A stretch of 64,000 bases of DNA. Origin: Firmicutes bacterium CAG:884. GTDB taxonomy: Bacteria > Bacillota_I > Bacilli_A > RF39 > UBA660. The first letter of the stretch is position 1. Each line of letters starts with the position of its first letter. A model generated the notes under the pieces. That model was not told where the DNA came from, made no database searches, and worked only from the letters and a program-made list of their open reading frames with translations. Below, in pieces: positions 30,797-38,783 of this stretch. Location: positions 1 to 64,000 of the forward strand of contig HF993347.1 of NCBI GenBank assembly GCA_000433875.1, read 5' to 3'. The translations under genes were made by a program, and so were the position numbers.

Positions 30797-31328
30797 CACC
30801 CGTTTTTATAAAGTTTCCATTCGCATCATCAGTATCAATATGCATTTCCATTAAAGATTCCTCTCCAACCTTTAAATGAACATCATATAGTATAGATTTT
30901 TTTTCATTACCAACAAAAACACTTACAACATCATTTAAATTATATTTAATCTTATCTTCTTTCGTAATATGAATATGTCTATTCGCGATAATACAACCAT
31001 TTGTTTTTATTTCACCACGAGGACCAACGAGCGTTACTACTTCAGAACCATCTAAATCACCACTAGTCCTAATTGGTGGATTAAGTCCTAACGTATAAGC
31101 ATCTGTTTTTGATATTTCAATTTGTGTATAATCTCTAAAAGGACCAATAACTCTAACATTTTTTATCTCGTTTTTTAAAGTTTTAATTGTAACTTTATAT
31201 ATAGAAGCAAACAACCCAGGTTGATATAAATCTTTATCTTTAATTAATTCAACCTCTCCAAACAATTTAATAAAATCATCTTTCTTTAAATGAACATGTC
31301 TATTTGAAACACCTATTCTAACCTTCAT
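30777..31328 (-). CDS. pduL: Phosphate propanoyltransferase PduL-type (acyl-CoA to acyl-phosphate)
   Basis: About 183 residues from ATG 31328 (GGTGA 5 bases upstream). Two zinc-binding His motifs, VSNRHVHL and IANRHIHIT, and the LGLNPPIRTSGDLDGS stretch are PduL signatures. PduL converts acetyl- or propanoyl-CoA plus phosphate to the acyl phosphate and replaces Pta in many fermenters. No microcompartment shell genes are nearby and no targeting peptide is seen, so a housekeeping acetate-forming role is more likely (inference). Confidence 0.92.
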   Translation of the reverse strand: MKVRIGVSNRHVHLKKDDFIKLFGEVELIKDKDLYQPGLFASIYKVTIKTLKNEIKNVRVIGPFRDYTQIEISKTDAYTLGLNPPIRTSGDLDGSEVVTLVGPRGEIKTNGCIIANRHIHITKEDKIKYNLNDVVSVFVGNEKKSILYDVHLKVGEESLMEMHIDTDDANGNFIKTGDEGEIK

Positions 31329-31407
31329 TTTAATCACCAATATTATTATACATCATTTTTTATAATATTTAAAGAAAAATTAAATATAATTTAATGAAAG
31401 GGGTATT

Positions 31408-31749
31408 ATGAATAATAGTTATAGTAGTTTTCCCGGTAATCCAATTTATTATGGAAATACCAAATTACCAAATCAAGATACAAGTGTCATAGATGAACAA
31501 AGTTATATAGAAAACATTTTAAGATTAAATCGAGGAAAAAAAGTTCGTATTCATATGACATTTCCTGATTCCAACGAATTTCGAGATAAAGTCTTTACTG
31601 GTGTTATAGAACAATCAGGCCGTGATCACATTATTCTAAGTGATAGCACTAATGGTAATTGGTATTTGTTATTAATAATTTATTTAGATTATATCGAGTT
31701 TAACGAAAAAATTAATACAAGTGGCGAATTTTATCCACAAAATAATTGA
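31408..31749 (+). CDS. gerQ: Spore coat protein GerQ
   Basis: 113 residues. Tyr/Pro/Ser/Asn-rich N-terminus, then the GerQ core: QSYIENILRLNRGKKV, MTFPDSNEFRDKVFTG and GRDHIILSD, ending in the WYLL and IYLDYIEF strands. In Bacillus subtilis GerQ is a coat protein crosslinked by transglutaminase and needed for the cortex lytic enzyme CwlJ to be placed in the spore. AAAGGGG precedes the ATG. Its presence supports a sporulating host. Confidence 0.88.
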   Translation: MNNSYSSFPGNPIYYGNTKLPNQDTSVIDEQSYIENILRLNRGKKVRIHMTFPDSNEFRDKVFTGVIEQSGRDHIILSDSTNGNWYLLLIIYLDYIEFNEKINTSGEFYPQNN

Positions 31750-31791
31750 AGAATAGAAAAATAAATGCTATAATAAATATGGTGAATAAAA

Positions 31792-32331
31792 ATGGAATAC
31801 TTAATAATAATCGCTGAAATAGTTGCTGTCATATCATTAATTCTTTTATGGGTCGTGCTAACGTATAATAATTATCAAAGCTATATTATTAGAATAAACG
31901 AAGTTGAAACAAAAATAGATTCAATTTTAAGAAAAAAATTCGACTTGGTTTCTAAGTGCATTGGAATAATTGAAACATATTCTAAGACAAAAATATTAGA
32001 AGACATAACTAATTTAAAAAACGAAAAAATAAGCAATTTTGATTTAGACAGAAAATTAACTGAAGCAATAATAAAATTTGAAAACTTTAAAGATAAATAT
32101 GAAGAATTAGAAACAAATGAAACATTTATTAAAACAAATATACAAATAACAGAAGCAAATACTGATTTAGAAGCCTGTAAAAACTATTATAATGATATTG
32201 TAACCGATTATAATAAAAAAGTTAAAAAGTTTCCAAGTGACATTATAGCAAAAATATCAAAATTCAAAGTAAGACCATATTTTGATGGAAAAAATATGTT
32301 TGATGAAAATATCAAAGACTTTAAACTATAA
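31792..32331 (+). CDS. lemA: LemA-family membrane protein
   Basis: 179 residues. N-terminal helix ILLWVVLTYNNYQSY, then the helical LemA domain with VETKIDSILRKKFDLV, the ETNETFIKTNIQITEANTDLE-type stretch (seen in parts) and NDIVTDYNKKVKKFPSDIIA. LemA proteins are anchored with an extracellular or cytoplasmic helical bundle; their role is unclear. It is 42 bases from gerQ on the same strand. Confidence 0.88.
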   Translation: MEYLIIIAEIVAVISLILLWVVLTYNNYQSYIIRINEVETKIDSILRKKFDLVSKCIGIIETYSKTKILEDITNLKNEKISNFDLDRKLTEAIIKFENFKDKYEELETNETFIKTNIQITEANTDLEACKNYYNDIVTDYNKKVKKFPSDIIAKISKFKVRPYFDGKNMFDENIKDFKL

Positions 32332-32366
32332 ATAGGAATATTCATATGAATATCCCTATTTCTTTT
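32331..32366. terminator. Bidirectional terminator between lemA and the DivIC-like gene
   Basis: Long inverted repeat AATAGG...CCTATT around a near-palindromic AATATTCATATGAATAT core; T-rich on the plus side (TCTTTTT) and at the 3' end of both convergent genes. Confidence 0.65.
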
Positions 32367-32766
32367 TGCGTTTATGATTAACAAATACAATAACTAAAAT
32401 AACAAAGGCACCTGCTAACCAAATATAAACACACTTATAATCAAAATCTTCTTCTAAAGGAATATCTTCCTTTTTTTCTTCATCAATTCTTAAAGCAATT
32501 TCTCCATCTTTCGTATATAAATAATGCTCTCTAGCATATCTTGCAATATATTCTTTATCATTTAATTTTAATATATCTGTTTTTAATTTTTCTTCATTAT
32601 CTTTTAATTCAATCAAAGTTTTATTAAGTTCTTTTTCTTTATTTGATAAAGTTCTTAATTTAATTATATATGAAAAAGAAGTAATAAAAAAATATACAAT
32701 TATAAAAATTGAAACAATTCTTAAAACAAACTTAACAACTGACTTCTTTACCTTTCTCTTTTTCAT
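32356..32766 (-). CDS. divIC: DivIC/FtsB-family septum protein with an extra C-terminal helix
   Basis: 136 residues. An N-terminal basic segment, one helix (IVSIFIIVYFFITSFSYII), a coiled coil, and the DivIC signature KEYIARYAREHYLYTKDGEI. A second membrane helix near the C-terminus (VYIWLAGAFVILVIVFV) is unusual for DivIC. GGTGA precedes the ATG. It sits directly after yabP-yabQ, as in Bacillus subtilis, which supports the call. Confidence 0.85.
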   Translation of the reverse strand: MKKRKVKKSVVKFVLRIVSIFIIVYFFITSFSYIIKLRTLSNKEKELNKTLIELKDNEEKLKTDILKLNDKEYIARYAREHYLYTKDGEIALRIDEEKKEDIPLEEDFDYKCVYIWLAGAFVILVIVFVNHKRKKK

Positions 32767-32796
32767 AGTATCACCATATATATTATATATGATTAT

Positions 32797-33051
32797 TTAT
32801 TTTTTTTCAAGGCATACTTTACACACATAAAACCCAATTACAAAATATATTAATAAATTAATATTTAATATACCATCATTTATTATTTTTAATAAGAAAA
32901 AATATAAAACCCCATTCATTATTCCAAAAATAATAGAAAATATATATTTTTTATAAAATAACTTTTTCAAATATTTTAAAACAACAAAAAATATAATTCC
33001 GTAAACAAAAGAAAAAATAATCATTTTAATTTGAATATTTAAGGGAATCAT
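32797..33051 (-). CDS. yabQ: YabQ-like spore cortex protein
   Basis: 84 residues, three helices. The KIINDGILNINLLIYFVIGF end corresponds to the LxxxNDGxLRxY region of YabQ, a membrane protein needed for cortex synthesis. It is shorter than typical. The call depends largely on its place: it overlaps yabP by 4 bases and precedes divIC, the conserved order. Confidence 0.7.
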   Translation of the reverse strand: MIPLNIQIKMIIFSFVYGIIFFVVLKYLKKLFYKKYIFSIIFGIMNGVLYFFLLKIINDGILNINLLIYFVIGFYVCKVCLEKK

Positions 33052-33335
33052 TTAAATAATTTACTAAAAACACTTTCTTCTTTTTCTTTTTTATTAATAG
33101 TTTCTTTATAACTAAAACTATTAACTTTGCCTTTTATAGAAACATTTCCCTGATATGTATCAAGTTTTATTATTTCCAAATCAGATCCCTTAATATTTAT
33201 AAAACCCATTGTTGTTTCAAGTAAAAACTCTTCATTATCAAAGTTTTCAATCTTTTTAACACCCGTAATAACAATATTTTTTCTTTCATTAATGGTAACA
33301 CTATGACTACTAATCGTATCAATTACTTTGTCCAT
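33048..33335 (-). CDS. yabP: Sporulation protein YabP
   Basis: 95 residues. HSVTINERKNIVITGVKKIENF and the following LLETTMGFINIKGSDLEI (here in parts) are the YabP/YqfC family pattern. YabP localises to the forespore outer membrane and is required for sporulation in Bacillus. AGGAGG precedes ATG 33335. It is first of the yabP-yabQ-divIC set. Confidence 0.88.
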   Translation of the reverse strand: MDKVIDTISSHSVTINERKNIVITGVKKIENFDNEEFLLETTMGFINIKGSDLEIIKLDTYQGNVSIKGKVNSFSYKETINKKEKEESVFSKLFK

Positions 33336-33368
33336 ATATTTCCTCCTAAATAATAATATGAAACAGTC

Positions 33369-33397
33369 AAAAAAAAAGACCTATAATTCTAGATCTT
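33369..33397 (-). terminator. Terminator of the TasA/SipW operon
   Basis: AAGATCT / AGGTCTT stem with one G-U pair (33376-33382 and 33391-33397) followed on the minus strand by T8-9. Confidence 0.75.
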
Positions 33398-34004
33398 CTT
33401 GTTTCGTTCTTATTAAAGAATACATAACTTTTAAACCAATTAATACAGCAAGTACTGAAGCAAGTCCGATTGGTGATTGAACAAACAATATTGCTTTTCC
33501 TAAATAAGGAATATGGAATATTGTCTTTCCAATAGCTTGTGTTTTTTTAATTGGTGGATCATCAGTATTATTAGCATCCCCTCTTGTTGTATAAGTTGTT
33601 TCCGTCTCATCAACAATTCTATGAGTTACTAAAATGCCACCTTCTCTATAAGTTAAAATATCTTTTATTTTGTAATCCTTTTGAGCGTGAATAACAATAA
33701 CTTCTCCTGTTTTAATAGTTGGCTCCATACTTCCACTAAGTACAATTAAAGCACTATAACCACCAACCATTGGTACATCAACTTTTAAAATCATTTTAAC
33801 AATGATTGCATACCAACAAGCTATAATTACAATAATAGTGAAAATAGAAACCATTACATCTCTAACTTTTTGTAAAGTTGTTTTTTTTGCCTTTGGAGTC
33901 TCCTTAATTTCTTCTTTAAAAAGTCTTTCTAATTTTTCATCTCTATCAGTATTATCAATAACAGGCTCTAATTGTTGTGTCCTAGATAATCTACTTTTTC
34001 CCAT
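33381..34004 (-). CDS. sipW: SipW-type signal peptidase I
   Basis: About 207 residues from ATG 34004 (GGTGA 5 bases upstream). A cytoplasmic N-terminus, one helix, then the catalytic serine in VLSGSMEPT (near residue 90) and a His-based partner in LVTHRIVDE, where bacterial type I peptidases have Lys. This is the ER/archaeal/SipW type. A second helix follows at the C-terminus. SipW removes the signal of TasA and TapA in Bacillus. Here it ends an operon with two TasA-like genes and the repeat protein, so those are the likely substrates. Confidence 0.92.
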   Translation of the reverse strand: MGKSRLSRTQQLEPVIDNTDRDEKLERLFKEEIKETPKAKKTTLQKVRDVMVSIFTIIVIIACWYAIIVKMILKVDVPMVGGYSALIVLSGSMEPTIKTGEVIVIHAQKDYKIKDILTYREGGILVTHRIVDETETTYTTRGDANNTDDPPIKKTQAIGKTIFHIPYLGKAILFVQSPIGLASVLAVLIGLKVMYSLIRTKQEDLEL

Positions 34005-34005
34005 A

Positions 34006-36066
34006 CTACTCACCCTTTGCTGTTACATTTATTGTGATTGTATAAGTTGCAGCATCAAGTTCACCAATTGAAGTATCATTATCGCTATCTTTCCAATACC
34101 ATTCAAGTACATAATTATCTGTTTTACCTGAAGGTAAATTCATTTCATTAAACTTGATTTCACTCGCTTTTTTCCATCCAGTAATATACAATCCATTTCT
34201 TTTAACTCTATATAACAAATTAATATTATAAACATTATCTTCAGCATAAGAAATATTATATCTTATAACTTTTTTAGTTGTATTTTTAACAGAATATGAA
34301 TATTCACCATAAGATCTTGGTGCGATTATTTGCATTTTATCATCACCGCTAATGCAATTCTTCGTACAAACACCTTGATTATTATAGCAATTTATTTCGC
34401 ATTTTCCATCATTATTTATATCAATATTTTTTTCTGGCCAGCCATCATCATCAATGTCACAGTTCATTGTACAAACACCATTATTATTTGTTTGATTCAT
34501 TTTATTTTCATCAGGTTTTTCATCACCATCTTTATCAACATTAAAATGAGGTTCCAAATCTTTATTATAATCAATATTTATATCCGGTTTACCATCACCA
34601 TTAGTATCACAGTTAACATTACATTTTCCGTCACCATCGGTATCAACATTTAAATCCGGTTTACCATCCTTATCAGTATCACAATTAAGTTTACATTTTC
34701 CATCTGATGATATACAGTTATAATCACAAATATCATCATCATTCCAGTCAATATTAACATTAGGCCAGCCATCACCATCGGTATCACAGTTAAGGTCACA
34801 CTTTCCGTCTTTATCAATATCACGATCTTTAGTATTTTTAATTGTACCATTTTCTATAACATTAAAGTGTGGTGTTTTATCTCCATCAAAATCAATATTA
34901 CGATCTGGTTTACCATCACCATCAATATCACAGTTTAAATTACATCTACCATCATTATCAGTATCTATATTGATATTTGGTTTGCCATCTTTATCAGTAT
35001 CACAATTTAAATTACATTTACCATCTCTATCAGTATCGCAATTCAAATCACATTTGCCATCTTTATCAGTATCACAGTTAAGGTCACACTTTCCATCACC
35101 ATCGGTATCACAATTAAGTTCGCACCTTTGTTGTCTATCGTAACAATTATACTCACACTTTCCATCATCATTTATATCGACATTCTTATCAGGCCAGCCA
35201 TCACCATCGTTATCACAATTCATTTTACAAGTACCATTAGTATCTTTTTGATCTTTAGGGTTCCGATTAGGTTCACCATTATCATCATCAACATTAAAGT
35301 GTGGTGTTCTATCCCCATCATAATCAATTTTTGTATCCGGTTTACCATCACCATCAGAATCACAGTTAAGATCACACTTACCATCATTATCTATATCAAC
35401 ATTAGTATCAGGCCAGCCATCACCATCAATATCACAGTTTTTTATACATTTTCCGTTTCCATCAACTTGATTAGTCTTGTTATTTTCACCAACTTGATCT
35501 TTATCATCATCTACATTATAATGAGGCTTTTTATCACCTTTCCAGTCAATATTATAATCAGGAATACCATCTCCATTGGTATCACAATTTATATCACAAA
35601 TACCATCATTATCTAAATCAATATTAATATCATAATAAATATCACTATAACTACCTTTTTTACCAGAATTTTCAAATATTTTAATATTCTGACCAATTTC
35701 CCACTTTTTGCCATCACCTTCAATAACAAATAGATTCTTATTTTTATCTTTTCTTATAATAAAATCAAACCAATTATGTTCAAGGCCATAAAATATTAAG
35801 CCAATTAAACCGCCAAGTAAAATTAAACCAAAGAAAATCCATAAAATAATTGGTTTTTTCTTTTTATAAATAGCAGTTACAACTAAATCTTTTTTAACAT
35901 TTGTAAAGTCTACATCCCATTTAGAAAACTTATAACCATCATGTTCTAAAGGTTCCGGTGCCGTAGCACTACCACCTTCATAAACCGTTTCCCTTTTTAT
36001 TACTTCATCAGTTACCTCGTCTTTAAAAGTGACTATAAACTCTTTTAACTCAATAACTTCATCCAT
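34006..36066 (-). CDS. Large cell-surface protein with Cys-containing TSP3-like Asp/Gly repeats
   Basis: 686 residues. In order: residues about 8-68, an InlB B-repeat-like domain (YEGGSATAPEPLEHDGYKF); a KKKK stretch and one helix (IILWIFFGLILLGGLIGLIF, about 74-93); then about residues 130-575 of repeats built on D-x-D-x-D-G-x-C-D-x-N-C-D, like calcium-binding thrombospondin type 3 repeats but rich in Cys; last about 110 residues a TasA-like domain (IIAPRSYGEYSYSV and a late EWYWKD). No signal peptide; the basic residues before the helix predict the InlB-like part inside the cell. AAGGAG precedes the ATG. Calcium binding and disulfides are inference. Confidence 0.75.
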   Translation of the reverse strand: MDEVIELKEFIVTFKDEVTDEVIKRETVYEGGSATAPEPLEHDGYKFSKWDVDFTNVKKDLVVTAIYKKKKPIILWIFFGLILLGGLIGLIFYGLEHNWFDFIIRKDKNKNLFVIEGDGKKWEIGQNIKIFENSGKKGSYSDIYYDINIDLDNDGICDINCDTNGDGIPDYNIDWKGDKKPHYNVDDDKDQVGENNKTNQVDGNGKCIKNCDIDGDGWPDTNVDIDNDGKCDLNCDSDGDGKPDTKIDYDGDRTPHFNVDDDNGEPNRNPKDQKDTNGTCKMNCDNDGDGWPDKNVDINDDGKCEYNCYDRQQRCELNCDTDGDGKCDLNCDTDKDGKCDLNCDTDRDGKCNLNCDTDKDGKPNINIDTDNDGRCNLNCDIDGDGKPDRNIDFDGDKTPHFNVIENGTIKNTKDRDIDKDGKCDLNCDTDGDGWPNVNIDWNDDDICDYNCISSDGKCKLNCDTDKDGKPDLNVDTDGDGKCNVNCDTNGDGKPDINIDYNKDLEPHFNVDKDGDEKPDENKMNQTNNNGVCTMNCDIDDDGWPEKNIDINNDGKCEINCYNNQGVCTKNCISGDDKMQIIAPRSYGEYSYSVKNTTKKVIRYNISYAEDNVYNINLLYRVKRNGLYITGWKKASEIKFNEMNLPSGKTDNYVLEWYWKDSDNDTSIGELDAATYTITINVTAKGE
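34340..35640 (-). repeat. Tandem coding repeats of the TSP3-like protein
   Basis: Imperfect repeats of the coding unit for DxDGDGKCDLNCD and DGDGKPDxNIDxD alternate over about 1.3 kb. A larger unit (DGWPDKNVDINDDGKC through FNVDxD) recurs about four times. They are coding and not CRISPR: units are immediately adjacent and in frame. Confidence 0.85.
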
Positions 36067-36091
36067 TAAATATCACTCCTTACAATTTAGT

Positions 36092-36133
36092 CCTCATTAA
36101 AAAGCACCTATTAAAGTACTCTTTAATGAGGAT
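36092..36133 (-). promoter_or_regulatory. Intercistronic hairpin before the repeat-protein gene
   Basis: Eleven-base perfect stem TCCTCATTAAA / TTTAATGAGGA with a 20-base loop between the second TasA-like gene and the repeat-protein gene. No T run follows, so it may stabilise the upstream mRNA end or mark a processing point. Confidence 0.55.
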
Positions 36134-36153
36134 TAAACCTCATCGACACAATT

Positions 36154-36816
36154 TTATTCACCAGGGTTAACACTAGGATTAACACCAGGGTTAACTTGTT
36201 TAACAACAACTTTGAAATCAACTTTGATTTCTTGACCAGCTATTTTATTGTCAACGCTTTGTACAACACCACTTTCATCAGTATAAGTAACATCTGATCC
36301 TACCCATCTCCAATAAATAGTTTTTGAATATGTACCATTTTTAGCTGCAACTGAACCATCATTAATATCGTAAGAAGTTAATTCAGTATGAGCAGTTGAT
36401 TCATTTATAGCAATTTCTGAAGTAAATGCAGCATCTTTATAAAATCTAATATTATTTTCAGATTGATTTAATGCTGTAAAATTCTCACCTTTACCAACAC
36501 GAGCATTGTAGAAATCAACATAAACAGTAGCAGCAACATCACTCTTGTTACCAACAATAACATCAAATGATCCACTTGATCCAGGAGCTATATCAGATTT
36601 ACTAATACTTAAAGTCTTATTTGCTTGTGCAACTTCATCAGTATAATTATCAGCACCAAATGCAACTGACCAAGAAGTAACTAAACCTTTATGACCTGCA
36701 CTATTGATTGTTGAACTGAAACCTGCAGCGTAAATTGCAGCACCAAGTCCACAAACAGCAAATATAGCGCATATAACTGCTAAAACTTTCATTTGTCTTT
36801 TCTTCATATCTTTCAT
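36154..36816 (-). CDS. TasA-like matrix fibre protein, second gene of operon
   Basis: About 220 residues. ATG 36816 follows AGGAAGGAAAG. Signal segment VLAVICAIFAVCGLGAAIYA. The mature part has the shared motifs VTSWSVAFGA, SDIAPGSSGSFDV, IRFYKDAAFTSE and a late IYWRWVGSD strand. The C-terminus is a short Pro/Val/Asn repeat (NPGVNPSVNPGE), perhaps a linker. TasA forms extracellular amyloid-like fibres in Bacillus biofilms. Its high Ala/Gly/Ser composition suggests high expression. Confidence 0.8.
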   Translation of the reverse strand: MKDMKKRQMKVLAVICAIFAVCGLGAAIYAAGFSSTINSAGHKGLVTSWSVAFGADNYTDEVAQANKTLSISKSDIAPGSSGSFDVIVGNKSDVAATVYVDFYNARVGKGENFTALNQSENNIRFYKDAAFTSEIAINESTAHTELTSYDINDGSVAAKNGTYSKTIYWRWVGSDVTYTDESGVVQSVDNKIAGQEIKVDFKVVVKQVNPGVNPSVNPGE

Positions 36817-36867
36817 AATTTTTCTTTCCTTCCTATTATTTAACATTTAAATATTTAAATATATGTA

Positions 36868-36896
36868 AAGATTTAATTGTGTCTCCATTAAATCTT
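36868..36896 (-). promoter_or_regulatory. Intercistronic hairpin between the two TasA-like genes
   Basis: Nine-base perfect stem AAGATTTAA / TTAAATCTT with an 11-base loop and no T run; it may set different mRNA levels for the neighbours. Confidence 0.45.
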
Positions 36897-36902
36897 AACA
36901 CC

Positions 36903-37427
36903 TTAAATTACTTGAGAACCAATAACATTAATATTAAATGACATTGTTTTATCTTGATAATCATTATCATCTATTCCATTATAATCCCATTTCCAATAAA
37001 CAGTAACCGTTTTTACCATATTATCACCTTGGTATATAATTCCATTAAGTTGCGTTTTTTCTAAATCAACTTCTGTCGTATAATTCTCATCTAAATAAAA
37101 CTTTAAACTTACTGGTTTCCCCTTCATATTACTGAATGTTATCTTATAATTAACATCCACATCTGTACTAGAAGCATCAAGCTTAATATCAAATGAGCCA
37201 TAAGAACCAGGCGCTAATTTACCATTATTTACATTATTAGCATTCTTTGCTAAATCAATTGAAAATGTATCTTTGGAATTATTAACTGTAAAATTCCAAT
37301 TCGCTATCGCCCCACTCGTTCTACCTCTAGGACTAGACTTATAGAGTGAGTAAGAAGCACCGCCGATTCCAACAAGCGAAAGAATAATACCAAGTAAGAC
37401 AAATAAAACAACTTTTTTTTCCTTCAT
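36903..37427 (-). CDS. TasA-like secreted protein, first gene of operon
   Basis: About 174 residues from ATG 37427 (GAGAGGAG upstream; the longer GTG at 37442 precedes that site). Signal segment VVLFVLLGIILSLVGIGGASYSLY. Motifs shared with the other TasA-like proteins: AIANWNFTV, KLAPGSYGSFDIKL, LKFYLDENYT and TVYWKWDYNG. It follows a sigma-A-type promoter and leads the TasA-TasA-repeat protein-SipW operon. Confidence 0.78.
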   Translation of the reverse strand: MKEKKVVLFVLLGIILSLVGIGGASYSLYKSSPRGRTSGAIANWNFTVNNSKDTFSIDLAKNANNVNNGKLAPGSYGSFDIKLDASSTDVDVNYKITFSNMKGKPVSLKFYLDENYTTEVDLEKTQLNGIIYQGDNMVKTVTVYWKWDYNGIDDNDYQDKTMSFNINVIGSQVI

Positions 37428-37457
37428 ATTCTCTCCTCTCACTACCCTACTATAATA

Positions 37458-37486
37458 ATTTTAAACTATCTAACTAGATTTGTCAA
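37458..37486 (-). promoter_or_regulatory. Promoter of the TasA/SipW operon
   Basis: Minus strand: TTGACA (37486-37481), 17 bases, TAAAAT (37463-37458), about 30 bases before the first gene. Confidence 0.7.
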
Positions 37487-37613
37487 TTATTCTTTTTAAG
37501 TTTTACGTTTTTAGTTTTTACAATTTTTAAAAATATATTAAAAAAACCACAAAATACATAATTTTCTACCCTAATAATTTTTTTTATGTTATACTTATAT
37601 AAGGATGATGTTT

Positions 37614-38783
37614 ATGAAAAATTTAAAAAAGATGTCTTATGGACCAATTAATTTTTATTTAAAACCAGAATATGTATACATTCCACTTTACATACTTGAA
37701 AGTAGCGATGTAACACTACTTGTAAAAAAAGGTGATTATGTATACAAAGGATCAATAATCGCACGTAAAAGAGATGAAAATAAACTGAGTATTTTTTCTA
37801 GTGTATCAGGAACAGTTGAAGATATAATTAAAGAAAAAAATTCTCGAAATAAAGAAATAAATGTTGTTAAAATTAAAAATGATTTCAAAGAAAGTTATGA
37901 AACCAAAAGAAATGAAAACAAAAATATAAATATACCAAAAAATGAATTATTAGAAATACTAAAAAAATACTCTTTATATGAAAATAACAAAATAATCTAT
38001 AAATTACTAAATACAAGTTATAGAAATATTATAATTGATGCAAATGAACCAGATCCATATATAACAAGTCGTGAAGCCCTTCTAAGTAAACACGCCGATG
38101 AAATATTAGAAACACTTGACTATCTATTAAAAATAACCAGTAGTGAAGAATGTACAATTATTGTAGATAAGAAAAGTATAAAAAGTTTAGAAGCATTAAA
38201 TAACTATATTGGAACATATGATAGAATAAAAATAAATAATATTTGTAAAGAATCAAAAAGTCTTACCCTTAATATTGAAACAATTTATTCCATCTATGAA
38301 GCCATAAGATATGATATACCAAACCTTCAAAGAATAATCACAATAAGTGGTGAAGGAATAAAAAATCCACAAAATATAGTTGTTAAAAATGGAACAAAAG
38401 CAAATGAAGTAATTGATTTTATAGGATCATATAAAAGATTTAATACAAAGAAAATGTTTCTAATTGCCGGAGATGCCTTAAAAGGAAAAGCAATGAAAAA
38501 TGATGACTTTGTTATAGATACAAGTGTGCAAGGTATTTTAGTAATCAAAGCCGAAGAAGACTTAAATGAAAAACCTTGTATAAAATGTGGAAAATGTATA
38601 AATATTTGCCCGCAAAAACTAAATCCACTACTACTAACCCATTTAAAAAATATAAATAATTTAAAAAAATTAAATATTGATAAATGTACAGAATGTGGCT
38701 TATGTTCATATATATGTCCATCTAAAAGAAACATCAAAGAAAAAATAATAAAAGTAAAGGAATATCAAAATGAAAGAGTTTAA
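37614..38783 (+). CDS. rnfC: RnfC-like ferredoxin protein
   Basis: About 389 residues from ATG 37614, 6 bases after AAGGATG. N-terminal biotinyl-like domain (LVKKGDYVYKGSIIA), then a flavin/NADH-domain remnant with DANEPDPYITSREALL, and two C-terminal 4Fe-4S motifs, CIKCGKCINICP and CTECGLCSYICP. RnfC is the electron-input subunit of the ferredoxin:NAD oxidoreductase. The usual partners RnfG, E, A and B do not follow; only an RnfD-like gene does (14-base overlap). Confidence 0.8.
   Translation: MKNLKKMSYGPINFYLKPEYVYIPLYILESSDVTLLVKKGDYVYKGSIIARKRDENKLSIFSSVSGTVEDIIKEKNSRNKEINVVKIKNDFKESYETKRNENKNINIPKNELLEILKKYSLYENNKIIYKLLNTSYRNIIIDANEPDPYITSREALLSKHADEILETLDYLLKITSSEECTIIVDKKSIKSLEALNNYIGTYDRIKINNICKESKSLTLNIETIYSIYEAIRYDIPNLQRIITISGEGIKNPQNIVVKNGTKANEVIDFIGSYKRFNTKKMFLIAGDALKGKAMKNDDFVIDTSVQGILVIKAEEDLNEKPCIKCGKCINICPQKLNPLLLTHLKNINNLKKLNIDKCTECGLCSYICPSKRNIKEKIIKVKEYQNERV

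Noticed and set aside
34330..35616. Plus-strand open frames of 107 and 162 codons opposite the repeat protein
   Set aside because: They are mirror frames of the Asp/Gly repeats: Ile/Thr-rich low-complexity with no ribosome site.
34340..35640. CRISPR-like repeat pattern
   Set aside because: Repeats are directly adjacent, imperfect, in frame and translate to TSP3-like units; no spacers or cas genes.
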